Positions 28,998 through 40,202 of a stretch of 64,000 nt of DNA are shown in pieces (positions within the stretch are counted from its first letter, which is position 1; every line of letters begins with the position of its first letter). The notes under the pieces are model-generated. The model did not search any database and was not told the DNA's origin. It worked only from the letters and a program-made list of their open reading frames with translations. The position numbers and the translations under genes were made by a program. Origin of the DNA: Paenibacillus sp. D2_2 (lineage in GTDB: Bacteria; Bacillota; Bacilli; Paenibacillales; Paenibacillaceae); assembly GCF_031199965.1 (NCBI RefSeq), contig NZ_CP133605.1, positions 4,876,501 through 4,940,500 on the forward strand, in the 5' to 3' direction.

Positions 28998-30406
28998 TTA
29001 TTCGCTTTCAATGCCAAGTTGGTCTTTGACTTGTTGCTTGAAGTCTTTGATCGCACTGTCGCGATCCTTGCTACCTGCAGTATATTGACGTACTTGATCG
29101 CGCCAGATAGAGTTAATAGATTCGTCATACTGTGTCAAGTTCTTACCTGAAGCGTTAGCGTTAGCTGGAACGAATATGTCGAACATGTTTTGTCCGCCGA
29201 GCAAATCAATTTGGCCGTTCGATTTAGACATAACAACGGAGGATGCAACGCTATCTTTCGTGCCTTGCTCGCCGTCCTTCATCGTACCGTTAGCCCAGTA
29301 ATTTTGAAGGCCTGTGTCAGAAGTATCGAGCGTTACCCATTTAACAAAGTCAGCTACTGCCTGTTTCTTAGCGTCATCCTTAGTAACGTCCTTGTTAGCG
29401 AGCAACCATGTACCACCCAGAAGAAGCCTGTTGGCGGCTCAGTAACAGCCCAGTCGCCAGTTGTATCTTTAACATTATCTTTCATTACGTAGTTGATGAG
29501 CCATGCAGGACCGAAGAAACCGAATACTGGTTTAGGTCCAGTACCTGACATATCTGCAAACCAACCTTCCTGCCAGTCTTGAGTATCATTAAAGTAGTCA
29601 TTATCCTTCAACTTCTTAGCGAGATCAAGGAACTCTTCACGCTTCGGATCGATATGAAGCTTGCCATCGACAATCCAACCCTTGTCAGAACTGTTCTCGA
29701 TTGGGTGCCAAATGTCGCCGTCGCCAGATACGATACCATATCCTTTAGCTTTCAGCTTCGCAGCAGCTTCGAAGAACTTATCCCAGCCAGGTCCAACTTC
29801 ATTCTTGATTGCAGTTGGATCGTCCGTTCCAAATGTATCCTTCGCAAGTGAGCGGCGATAGATAAAGGCGCCACCAGTCGCTTGATAACCGAGGGCTTTC
29901 AGTTGGCCTTCTTTGCTACCGATATCAACTGAATATTGAGCGATGCCTGCATCCTTAACCATTTGGTCATCAAGACCCAGGTCAGCATAGTTTGCGGCAT
30001 AGTCGGATGCATCGCCTTGCGAATACTTAAGCACGAATGCAGATTCAGCTGCATAAATATCAGGAGCATCTTTACCGCCTCCAGCCAGAGCCTGGTCAAG
30101 AGCTGGCTGATAAGCGCCATCGGTAGTTGCGATTACTGTTGTTTTAAATTCAACATTTGCGTCTGGATGAGTTGCAATGTACTTTTCCGTCATGTTAGGA
30201 ATCTCGTCGGTGAAGCTCCAGAGATTGATAGTTACTTTCTCTTTAGGAGTAGTAGTAGTTGGAGCCGCGGCGTCATTGGTTTTTGGGGTTGTATTTGTGC
30301 CTGATGAACTTGAATCCTTTGTGTTTCCGCCGCCACACGCTGTGAGAGCAGATGACATCATGAGGACTAGAGACAGACCTACTAAAACACGTTTCATTTT
30401 TTTCAT
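28998..30406 (-). CDS. Extracellular sugar-binding lipoprotein (frameshifted)
   Basis: Family 1 solute-binding lipoprotein of about 470 residues. It begins MKKMKRVLVGLSLVL with lipobox LTACGG, followed by a Ser/Thr/Gly-rich tether. The start at 30406 has GGGGAGG upstream; an ORF opening further upstream is spurious. The frame breaks near 29417: TGGGTGGTAC needs one more G to give FWGGTWLLANKDVTKDD. It is the first gene of the operon, and a cre site overlaps its promoter. Confidence 0.92.
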
Positions 30407-30444
30407 ACTTTGCCTCCCCTTTTTTTCTTCATTCTTCGGTTTTA

Positions 30445-30467
30445 TGTAACCGCATACACAGATTATA
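30445..30467 (-). promoter_or_regulatory. cre site and -10 box of the second sugar importer
   Basis: TGTAACCGCATACA (30445-30458) matches the CcpA cre consensus with one mismatch and keeps the central CG. Immediately upstream of it, on the minus strand, TATAAT (30467-30462) is a consensus -10 box with a poor -35 (TTATGC). A repressor here would block initiation. Confidence 0.6.
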
Positions 30468-30578
30468 TATCCTATAGCCTCTAGGCATAAGGAACCTGTG
30501 TTTAGGGATAATTCCACTATTTTTGGATCTTGATCCTATAGGCGTAAAAGCGCGTTCATAAAACCTACTATTAAGCCA

Positions 30579-31379
30579 TTATTGAACAAGAACTTCCATC
30601 CCGTTTCTCATAGCTCGATACCGCCCCGGACTCATTCCTTCATACTCTTTGAATAGCTTGTTAAAATATTTGACTCTCTGATATCCGCTGCGAATGGCGA
30701 TCTCCGCTATAGGCAGACTTGTCTTCATCAGCAATTCCTTCGCTTTCTGCAATTTTCGACGGGTCACGTATTCGCTAAAATTCATTTGGCATTGCTCTTT
30801 GAAAAGTGAGCTGAAATAACTCCCATTCAGATGTACATGCCCAGCGACTTCCTGCAGGCTGATCGCTTCCTCTATATGCGTCTCCACATAGTGCATCGCC
30901 TGACGGACTGACTCGCACAATACGGCCTCTTCATCTCTGATCGCCATCAATTGTGGATCGGCCGTCTTCCGCATGAAAACCAGATGATCCTTCTCTTCCC
31001 CAGCCTTCAGAGCGCCCTCCACGGATGCGATCAGCTTCTCCCGCCCTACCGGCTTCAACAGGTAATCCATTACGGACAAACGAAGTGCTTCCTGTGCATA
31101 TTCGAACTGAGCATGACCTGATACGAAGATAACGGATGGCTGACGCTGAATCCTTTTCTCTCTGATTTGGCTTACTAAAGCAAGACCGCTGATTTCTGGC
31201 ATACGGATATCCGTTATCATTAGTTCCACGGGAATCTCCTCAATGATTTGAAGAGCCGCCCCCCATTGCTTGCCGTGAGGATTTCAGTATCGACCGGCTG
31301 CCCATACGCCAAGTATCTTCTTCATTCCTTCTCTCGATCTCGGTTCGTCATCGACGATAAGAATCGTTCGGCTCCTCAT
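30579..31379 (-). CDS. Short YesN-type response regulator, AraC output (two frameshifts)
   Basis: Receiver plus AraC-type HTH, about 266 residues. The N-terminus [18 protein letters not shown] and [17 protein letters not shown] show the acidic pair and phospho-acceptor; [10 protein letters not shown] holds the Lys. The HTH reads [20 protein letters not shown] and [20 protein letters not shown]. The frame is broken twice in 25 bases: near 31285 (TACTGAAATC, one extra base) and 31262 (a run of six G where seven restore [14 protein letters not shown]). The start ATG 31379 has AAGGGGG upstream. No sensor kinase is adjacent; it sits directly upstream of the sugar importer and probably controls it. 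Confidence 0.85.
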
Positions 31380-31718
31380 GGTCCTGCCCCCTTGAATAGA
31401 AATTAATGCAACATCAGTTTTACTAATTACATTTAATTTACGATAGGCAACCGCTATTCTCCTTCCAGAAATTCCCCCTCCCCAAAATAAAAATAGAGGT
31501 AGCCCTCTGATATTTACCATTAGGACTACCTTCTAGTTGTAAAAAATTATTGTATTATTTTGCGATTCAAGTACTTCCTTTTTATCACTGAACAATCACA
31601 AGATCAAGTTTAAATTATTCCTATTTCCTATCACGTAATCTTCTGAAAATATGCATGAATCCTATTCCTCTAGCCATGGGATTATGAATTAGCGTCTGCT
31701 TGCTAGCTTTATCTCGTC
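31380..31718. other. Intergenic region, no recognised feature
   Basis: AT-rich sequence of 339 bases between two regulator genes on the same strand. I see no ORF with a ribosome site, no strong hairpin and no repeat. A short apparent ORF at 31621-31812 is the out-of-frame tail of the next gene. Confidence 0.5.
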
Positions 31719-32800
31719 CTATCCAAACGGCTTTACTCCAAATTCCTTCAGGTAGGCAGCTTGGAATTGGCGAAATGCTGATCAGCTTTCTCTGTTTTGC
31801 CACATGCTCCATAAAGATCGATCAACATATGATTTATTTCCTCATCCAGAGGATATACGGATAAATAGGTGTCGAGACGCTGCTCCGCCTTATCCCACTG
31901 TTTCTCAGCCATATCGCGGTGAGCCAAGGCGCGTACCAGCAACATATACTGCTTGCAGTATCTCTCCTCAAGAGACATCTTCCACATATAATCTTTGTTC
32001 TGGAGTAGAGGACCCTTGTATAACGAGCAAAGCAACTCCGCTTGTGCCGTGTTTCGCATTCCTGCCAGAGTAGATAAAGAGAAGTCGAACCGCTCGAAAG
32101 CCAGTACATCATATGTATAGTTGGCGGATTCCAGCAAATAACCTTCATTCGTTTTTTGAATATCCATGCCGAGATTGTGTTCCTTCAACAATTTCTTCAG
32201 CCGATAGATCGTATTGTACAAATTGTGCAGCGAACGTTCTTCGTTCATCTCCTGCCAGAGCATCTCAACAAGCTGCCATTTATTGATCTCATGTCCCGGA
32301 TGACACAGAAAATAGGCAAAGAGCTCCTCTGTCTTGCGGGTCGGGAAACGAACCAGCTCGCCTGCAGCATTCCGGACCTCTAGCCCGCCGAAGCAGCGTA
32401 CGGACACTTGTGCCACCGATTTTACCTTGGCAGCGGGATGTCCCTGCTTGACCAACCGTTCGGCAACCCGTTCGATAGCCGTCGATGTGACGGGTTTCAA
32501 GATATAATCGAATGCATACACTTTGAATGCTTCAAGCGCATACTCCTTATGAGCCGTCGTAAACACGATTTTGGTATCCTCCGACAGCTCGCCAAGCTTC
32601 TGTGCGAGCTCCAGCCCATTCATCTTTGGCATCTCCACGTCGATGAACGCGACATCCGGCTTTAGCTCTACGATTCTTGCCAGAGCCTCTAACGGATTCG
32701 TAAAAGCGCCAACGATGCAATAACGCGAATTTTGGCCGATTTCGTATTTCATTAACTCGAGAATCGGCCGTTCGTCTTCTACGATAATCGTTTGAAACAT
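31719..32800 (-). CDS. Response regulator with SARP-like transcription domain (frameshifted at the 3' end)
   Basis: Receiver (IIVEDERPILELM, FIDVEMPKMNG, DYILKPVTS) followed by a winged-helix and tetratricopeptide-rich bacterial activator domain (ELFAYFLCHPGHEINKWQLV, ERSLHNLYNTIYRLKKLL), about 360 residues. The start ATG 32800 has GGGAGGGG upstream. Near 31775 the sequence GCCAATTCCAAG needs one more T; it then reads HFANFQAAYLKEFGVKPFG and stops at 31719. It follows the hybrid sensor kinase by 30 bases, so it is its likely partner. Confidence 0.9.
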
Positions 32801-32830
32801 ACCCAGCCCCTCCCTATGGTGTGAATTCAT

Positions 32831-35800
32831 TTATTCAAACGGCAAATACATCGTTACTTTGGTTCCATGCCCCAGCTCGGAAGTAATCGTCAGCTCCGCT
32901 CCAGGAATCGTGTCGAGCCGCCTGCGGATGTTAGAAATGCCAATTCCGCCGGCCTGTGACTCACCTTTCATCAAGAGGTACAGTAGATCGTCCGGAATAC
33001 CAACCCCGTCATCTTCGATAATAACCTTGATGTAATGATCGCCTTCGTCGATCGTAAGGGTAACTTTCCCGAATGAATCTTTCTCAAACAAGCCGTGCCG
33101 GATTGCATTTTCCACGAACGGCTGGATACATAAGGAAGGAATCTCCTTCTGAAGAATGCTTTCGCCTACATAACACTCGAAGTCGAACCGCTCTCCAAAA
33201 CGGGCCTTCTCGATTTCGACATACGCATGAATTAGCTCCATCTCCCGATACAAGGGGACAAACAACGTTGTCCGGTCCATCTCGAGGATATAACGCAAAT
33301 ACTGACTAAGCATGGTTAGCAAGTAAGCTGCTTTTTTCCGTCCATATAGCAGAAGGAAATAACGCTACTCAAAGCGTTGTATAAGAAATGCGGTTTGATC
33401 TGGGCTTGATGGAACGCCTGCTCGTTCTGAATCGCCTCTTGAATCGCCGTTTTCATAGCTATCAACGTCTGGATGCGGGCAACCAGCGTATCAGCATCAA
33501 ATGGTTTGGTTACGTAATCGTTTGCCCCTGATCGAAAGCCAAGCGCCACATCCTGCGAGTTGTCCTTGACCGTCGCAATCAGGATCGGCAGATCGAGTAT
33601 GGAGTAGTGTTCTCGCAGCATCTCGCACAGCTTAAATCCTGATGTTTCCGGCATCATGACATCAAGGATGACAAGATCGACTTGTGGATGCTCGCTTATT
33701 TTGGCGATCGCTTCTTTGGCCGAAAAAGCCGTGATAACATTATAGCGGTGCCGCTTCAAGATGTTCAGCAAAATATGAATGTTCGATGCCTCATCGTCCA
33801 CAATCAGAACGGTACGTGGATTTTGCTCGATGATGTCGAGCGATTCCCCCATAGAAATGCGCTCCGGCAGAGCTGTTGTGACCGCGATCTCCCCTAGCGA
33901 AGATGATTGCACGGCGCTTGGCAGTGTAAACAGGATACAGGTCCCTTTGCCGATCTCCGACCAGTCGATCCGAATATCCCCACCCATCCGCTCAACTAAT
34001 TTGCGGCTAATATAGAGTCCAATACCCATACCCGTGTAGCCGTCTTTCGGCAAAGGCTGGTCCGCCTGCTCGAAATATTCGAACACAATCTGTTGCTTGT
34101 CGAGCGGAATGCCTGTCCCTGTATCCTCCACGAAAATAGAGATCATTTCGCCCGTGGAACCGGCCGTCACCTGGATCGTTCCGTGTTCCGTATGCTTGAT
34201 CGCATTATGAACGAGGTTATAAACAACTTGCCGCAGACGGTTTTCGTCGGCGTACACCCATACGTCCGAATCAACCCGATTTTCCAGCTTCACTTTTTTG
34301 CCCAACAGCTCGAATTGCAGCACGTCAAATACGATCTGCACGACGACTTTGACATCGACAATAGATAGATTAAGACGTAGTTCCCCGTACCTTAAGCGGG
34401 TCACATCGATCAGATCGTTGATCAGCATGGAGAGCTTGAGCGACGTATCTTTGACCAACCATAAATTTTGCTTTTGCTTGGAGGACAAATTGTTCTCCTC
34501 ATCGTCCAGAAGGTAGGACGTAATGTTCAAAATGCCATGCAGCGGGGTCTTGATTTCATGCGATGTCTGCTCCAAGAATTCATCTTTGAGGTTGTTGGAG
34601 ACCATCAATTGATGCGTTAAAATTTCCGTTTTCTTATAAGCGTTCGTAAAGCGGACCGCCAGCAAAATATTCATAAAGATAATAAAACCAAGGACCCCGG
34701 TTTTTCCAATTAAATCGCTCGAGACAATATTGTCAGAATAGAGAACGGAGTCCACTAAAAAAAACGCTAACGACAGACTTCCGCCCATGAACAAGATAAG
34801 TTCTTTCCGGTCAGACGATTCGCTACGTTTGCTGCTGAATAAATATATCATCCTGCCGAAAATAAACACATTCACCAGGGCTAAGTATAACCAGATTAAA
34901 TATTTGATTTCGCTAATTACGTAATAGGGCAGAACGACAACCGCAATCATAGAAAGAACGAGCGGAGACAGGATACCAATTAATTTGCGGGACGACATGA
35001 GGCGGGCGTCGATCGAATGGAAGAACAGGATAATAACAACAGCACCAAAAAATATGCTGATATCCAGCATTTTATAGGCTAGATTAAAAGGAAGATTCTG
35101 AACTAGACGCTGCACTATTTTCTCCCGAACAACAACTGACCTACCATTAGAGAAAATAAATAGATTCCACTGTACAAATATGTCCTTTCCCGGCCTCGCA
35201 GGAAATAAAAACTGAGATGATACGCACCGAACATGGCGAGGACGAGCACGGCTGCAATGTCAGTACCAATTTGGATACCTTCCACTCTCGCAATATCACT
35301 ATGCAACCCGAATTGAATGGAGTTGACGATTCCCCCTGTAACAAACTCGTAGTTGGCAACCTGAATGATGATCTCAACCTCGCCATTACTCACATGAAAT
35401 AAAGCAATGTACGGCGTATTGCCAGGAAGATGAGCTTCTTCGACCGTGGTCGGAGAACCGCTACTCCCTTCTACCTGCCCGTTGACATAAAGCGTATGAG
35501 ACATACGGACGCTTCTTATCTTCATGCCGAAGATCTCATTCCCTTCACCGACCTTGACTTTAAGGCGGTACGTCCCAAATCCCGTTCTATTCATTCCTCC
35601 ATTTTCATGCTTCCCTTTCCATGTGCCTGGCACGTTGAAATAGGAAACCTCCGAGCGAGTTCCTTGCTGAAAATCAGAGGGAGCCAGCAACTCGCCTTCA
35701 TAAAACTCCCACTGACCATCCAGATTAACAACACCGTTGTTTCGAAAATCCCATGCGGATAAATCCAATATGCCATGCTTCGCCCACGGTGTATCCCTAC

Positions 35801-35897
35801 TTGGCGTCGTCTGACTATAAAAAAAGGCATAGATCCCGACAGATAGTACAAAAATGAGGACAATGCCGATTAGCTTGCGAAAAATCCCCTGACCCAA
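32831..35897 (-). CDS. 7TMR-DISM hybrid sensor kinase with receiver and second kinase module (two frameshifts)
   Basis: A very large sensor, about 1020 residues. Order: signal helix; extracytoplasmic 7TMR-DISM-type domain (NLDGQWEFYEG, NVPGTWKG, FGTYRLKVKV); seven membrane helices; HisKA (SHEIKTPLHGILN) with HATPase (YNLVHNAIKH, DTGTGIPLDK, GMGIGLYISRKLV); receiver (LIVDDEASNIHILL, LVILDVMMPETSG, YVTKPF); then a LytS-like His (IKPHFLYNALSSV) and second HATPase (FVENAIRHGL, DDGVGIPDDLL). Start is taken as TTG 35897 with GGAAGGGG upstream. Frames break near 35128 (one G missing, FGEKIVQRLVQN) and near 33335 (A6 for A7, GKKAAYLLTMLSQ). Signals probably pass to the SARP-like regulator. Confidence 0.9.
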
Positions 35898-35979
35898 AGC
35901 ACTGTCCCCTTCCAAAAATTCGAACTAACTATTACCTTTGTATCACAAAATACTTTCAAGAAATAGTTTTTTGTCGATT

Positions 35980-38182
35980 CTACTTTTTCATCTCTCTGCC
36001 TTCGGCATCCTTCACCCATTGATGCTCCTTAGCCGCTTCTTCGATTTCGTGGAATGCCCAGTGGTTAGTTGGTACGTCAAGGAAGCTAGGTGTCTCAACT
36101 CCGTACAATGGTCCTCGCTCGAACAAGCGATTTAAGATTTTCACCGCTTCTGCGCGGGTAAGCTTCTGGTTAGGCTTAAACATACTGTCCGGGTATCCCT
36201 CCATGATGCCGTAAGCCTGTGAGCGCATAATCGCTTCGTACGCCCAATGCTTGTCGGAAAGATCCGCATAGATGACTTGATGCTCTGCACTTATACCTGT
36301 TTTGCCTTGCTTCGCCATCAAGTGATCGACGATGACCGCCATCTCCGCTCTCGTAATGGCTTTCTCCGCGTCAAAGCTTCCATCCGCGTAACCCTGCATT
36401 AAGCCTGCTTGATTCACCATCTCTATTTCTTTGAATGCCCAATGCTTCGTGTTGGTATCCTTGAAGGGCGAAGTTTCATTGCCTTCGTACTTGATGCCAA
36501 GATTGCGTGTGAGCATGACCGCCATTTGGGAGCGGGTCACGATTTTCTCCGGCCCAAAAGTGCCGTCAATAAAGCCATTAATAAATGGCTTATGCGTTTC
36601 CGCTTCTTCAACTACTCCAGTGTCTCCAGCTTCCCCAGCTTTCTCTCCTTCGGCTTGCTGCTGCCGTGCTGGAGATTCCCCTGTTGTTGGCACTGTCCCC
36701 GGATTTGGTCCCATATCTGGCCCTGGATTCGAAGCCACTTTAACCACTTGCGTTACATAAAATGCAACATCGGCCATGTTCTTTGCCTTTATCGTAACCG
36801 TCACGTTATAGGTGTCCGCAGCTAAGCCGTCTTTTGCTTTGATTGTAAAAGTTGTCGATTTTGTCTCTTCATCCAGATTCGTTGCAGTTGGTCCTACTAT
36901 TTCAAAGCTTCCTGCATGTGTCCCATCGATCGATACGGAGAGATCATCCAAGTCAGCCGTACCGGTACGGGTAATCGTGATCGTTCTCGTTTCTTGCTTA
37001 CCTCTCGAATAGCCAGCAGTCAATTCCGTTAACGTCTGATTACTTACCGGTGCTATGGAATAGATTAAACCATCATCACCTAATTTCTGAATTCTATTAT
37101 TGCCATAGTCGGCTACGTACACATTGTCCATGCGGTCGATCGTAACACCCGTCGGATAATCAAATTCACCAAGCTCACTTCCGTATCCATATTTAGGAAC
37201 ATTCGGACCGTCGTAGTCTTTGCCCCACTTAATCCATTGATCTGTTGCTAAATTTAGCTTCTGAATACGGTGATTGTTGCTATCCGCCACGTATACATTC
37301 CCCAGGCCATCTATCGCAACGCCATTCGGTTCATCAAACTCGCCAAGTTCACTTCCTGGTCCGCCGCTAGCTTTCTTCCACTCGCTCCATGTCGTCGGAT
37401 ATTCATAGGTTATCTCGCCTGTCTCCTGATTTATACGTTCTTGTTTGTCGATCATTGCCTTCTGAATACGATGGTTGTTTCGGTCTGCAATGTACACTGA
37501 TCCTTGATTGTCAACGGCAATGCCAACCGGTTGATTAAATTCACCAAGCTCGCTCCCCTTCACTTGGCCGCTTTTTCCCATACAATCCACTCCCCGGTTG
37601 CTGCATCGAACATCTGGATACGCATATTCGTCGTATCCGCTACATACACATTGCCGTCAAGACCCACTGCCACGCTGTTCGGAAGACGAAACTCACCTGG
37701 TGAGATCCCCATCCTTTATCAATCACATTCGTACCATTGTAATCTTTTCCCCACATGCTCCATTGTTCTGTGATTGGGTCCCACTTCTGAATCCGATGAT
37801 TCAATTTGTCGGCTACATAAATATTACCGCCACTGTCGACGGCAACATCGGTCGGACTATTAAATTGTCCCAATTGGCTTCCAGGTTTAAGATCGCTTCG
37901 TCCCCACGAGGTCCATACACCTGTTATCACATTGAGCTTTTGAACTCGATTGTTGTCATAATCGGCGACATATACATTGCCCTGGTCATCCGTTGCCACG
38001 CCGACAGGATATCCAAACTCACCCAGTTCGGTGCCGGGATCGTTCTTGCCGTACTGACTCCATCCCAAAGCCGCCATCGCAGGATTCGCCAATAAGGCGG
38101 ATGAGATCATCAAGAAGATAATGCACCATATTAACAATTTTCCCGTAAACTGTTTTCCGCTTCCTCGATTCATTTTATTCAT
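35980..38182 (-). CDS. NHL-repeat surface protein with three SLH domains (two frameshifts)
   Basis: Secreted S-layer-anchored protein, about 734 residues. A signal peptide (LLIWCIIFLMISSALLANPA) precedes five or six NHL beta-propeller blades, each of the form GELGEF..P.GVA.D..GNVYVAD. A beta-sandwich segment (TITITRTGTADLDDLSVSI) and a Gly/Pro linker follow. Three SLH domains end the protein (FINGFIDGTFGP, LMQGYADGSFD, IMEGYPDSMFKP), which bind pyruvylated wall polymer. The frame breaks near 37705 and near 37575 (TGGGAAAAAGC needs one more G). The start 38182 has AAGGAGGAG. It precedes the hybrid sensor kinase by 83 bases. Confidence 0.9.
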
Positions 38183-38292
38183 ATTCTCCTCCTTAATAAA
38201 AATTGGTTCATTAGCTCTCATCCTAGCAAAACGATCTCCCAAGATTCTCACAAGATTTGGAGAAACACAGCGAATAATATCGAAAAATGTTA

Positions 38293-38331
38293 GAAAACAA
38301 AACAAGCTGCCAGGTGAAACCAGCAGCTGTT
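38293..38331 (-). terminator. Terminator after the alpha/beta hydrolase gene
   Basis: AGCTGC near 38308 pairs with GCAGCT near 38326, with CAGGTGAAACCA between, and the minus strand continues with TTGTTTTGTTTTC. Confidence 0.6.
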
Positions 38332-38342
38332 CTTAATTATTT

Positions 38343-39361
38343 TTATTTTAAAAATGTTTCGCACATCCAATTATAAAATTTATCCTTCTCTTCGAAATGT
38401 GGATAATGGGCTGACTTATCAAAAGATATGAACTCCTTTTGATCCGCTTCAATCCTATCAAAATATTTTTTGGCTGCATTAGATGAGGTCATAGCGTCGT
38501 ATTTACCCATTACAAAATAAAATGGTAAATCAAGCTTAGTGGCTATCTTAGGTAGTGGCTTATCAAAAACCTCTTTTACAAGTTGTGCTTGTGTCTTAGC
38601 AACTCCATTGTTATAGCGAATAAAATCCAACAAATTATATTCACGACTTAATAGTATTTCGCCATCCGACATATTAATAAGTCTTGTAGCGCCGCCGTAC
38701 TTTCCTACATAACCTCTTGGAGCCGCTGCCTCTCCTTTATATATTTTTTCAGCGATCCCCTCTAAGTACTTCACATCTTCTGTATTTCCGGCTTTTTTCG
38801 CTTCACTTATTGTATAATTCAAATTATCTATTTCACTTTCTTGCATATTACTTACCTGACCAATCCCAATATAGGCTTCATATTTATCTGGAGCTTTATA
38901 AGCAGCCTTTGCTCCTAAGTATGTGCCGTAAGAATGACCTATTAAGATCACTTTCTCTTTACCAAATCGTTTTGAAATATAATCCGTAAGTTCTATTAAA
39001 TCATCTACAAGCACATCTGCCGTTAAGTTAGAATAATCCTCATTAAAATGATACGATTTACCGCTTCCTCTTTGATCGTAATTAACGATAGTGAAATCTT
39101 TTTCTAATAGGTCTTCGTACTTGGCATAAGGTATTTCGGAGACACTCGGTCCCCGTGTACATATATAATGACCGGGTTATTTATATCACGACCTCTAATC
39201 ATGATTTGCTGATTGGTACCATTGATCTCAACTTGTTCTAAAACATTAATACTGTTATCACCTTTGATATTCGAAGTCCATGTGGGCCTGAAAAGTGCTA
39301 TTACCAGTATTACAATAATAGATACTCCGATATATTTTATGAATCTCTTTATGTTTTTCAT
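38343..39361 (-). CDS. Alpha/beta hydrolase with N-terminal membrane anchor (frameshifted)
   Basis: About 339 residues. An N-terminal helix (YIGVSIIVILVIALF) would anchor it to the membrane or act as an uncleaved signal. The fold shows oxyanion HGGP, the dimer strand NYDQRGSGKS, nucleophile Ser in GHSYGTYLG, an Asp in MGKYDAM and a His in DKSAHYPHFE. The frame breaks near 39153: CACGGGGACC needs one more G to give VHGGPSVSEIPY. The closest role by motif is a proline-iminopeptidase-like or esterase activity; substrate unknown. It follows the LuxR two-component pair. Confidence 0.87.
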
Positions 39362-39475
39362 CATACTCCCCCTTACTAAATACTCTACACATGAAAGGTA
39401 ATATACTGTAGTGCCGGTAAGTCATTAATGAAGAACGTCAAATATGACCTTTGGCTAAAAGTAAGTGACTGCATC

Positions 39476-39519
39476 AAAAAAGAGTGTAAACAAAGTCGAT
39501 TTCACTTTGCCTACACTCT
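39476..39519 (-). terminator. Terminator after the LuxR-type regulator gene
   Basis: GAGTGTA (39482-39488) pairs with TACACTC (39512-39518), with an inner AAAGT/ACTTT stem, and the minus strand continues into six T. Confidence 0.85.
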
Positions 39520-39524
39520 CTTAC

Positions 39525-40202
39525 TTAATGTTTCTTATCTCCTATAAGACTCTCTTCCATAGCTTTAATAATCGCAGAAGATCTGTTTTTTACATTCAAT
39601 TTTGAGTAAATGGTAGAAACATAATTTTTCACAGTTCCCATGGAAAGAAACATCTTTTCTGAGATGTCTTTATTGGACAATCCTTGGGTTAAACATTTTA
39701 GAACTTTTATCTCTTGATGATTTAAATCATATGGATGATTCATAGATTTAGGGTCATGATCCATGTGGGTGTTATTATTTGATTGTATCTGGCCAAACAC
39801 CTCTTTTGCTAATTGTTGAGGAATGAGGGAACCTCCGTGATACACCATTTTTATTCCCTGAACTAAAAACTCTGGATCAACCGCCTTTAATATGTAACCC
39901 TCTGCACCCGCATTTAGGGCATTCAATACGTGAGTAACATCCTGAAAAGTAGTAAGTATGATAACTTTAATATTGGGCCAACGTTTTTTTATTTCCTCTG
40001 TCGCCTTTACCCCATCCATCACCGGCATTTGAATATCCATTAAAAGAACATCAAGATTTTCCCTTTCGCATAAATCAATGGCCTCTTCTCCATTTTCCGC
40101 AGTTCCAACAATCTCAATGTCAGAAATATTTTCAATCACAATTTTTAAGCTTTTTCTTAAAATCTCTTGATCTTCAACGATTGCTGCTTTAATCATGATC
40201 AT
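39525..40202 (-). CDS. NarL/LuxR family response regulator
   Basis: A 225-residue regulator. The receiver has IVEDQEIL, phospho-acceptor Asp in LLMDIQMPVMDG and Lys in YILKAVD. The LuxR HTH is seen in HQEIKVLKCLTQGLSNKDIS and LSMGTVKNYVSTIYSKL. The start overlaps the kinase stop as TAATG. Frame intact. Confidence 0.94.
   Translation of the reverse strand: MIMIKAAIVEDQEILRKSLKIVIENISDIEIVGTAENGEEAIDLCERENLDVLLMDIQMPVMDGVKATEEIKKRWPNIKVIILTTFQDVTHVLNALNAGAEGYILKAVDPEFLVQGIKMVYHGGSLIPQQLAKEVFGQIQSNNNTHMDHDPKSMNHPYDLNHQEIKVLKCLTQGLSNKDISEKMFLSMGTVKNYVSTIYSKLNVKNRSSAIIKAMEESLIGDKKH

Noticed and set aside
31621-31812. A 63-codon minus-strand ORF between regulators
   Set aside because: It contains the out-of-frame tail of the SARP-like regulator; correcting one T restores that tail in the gene itself.
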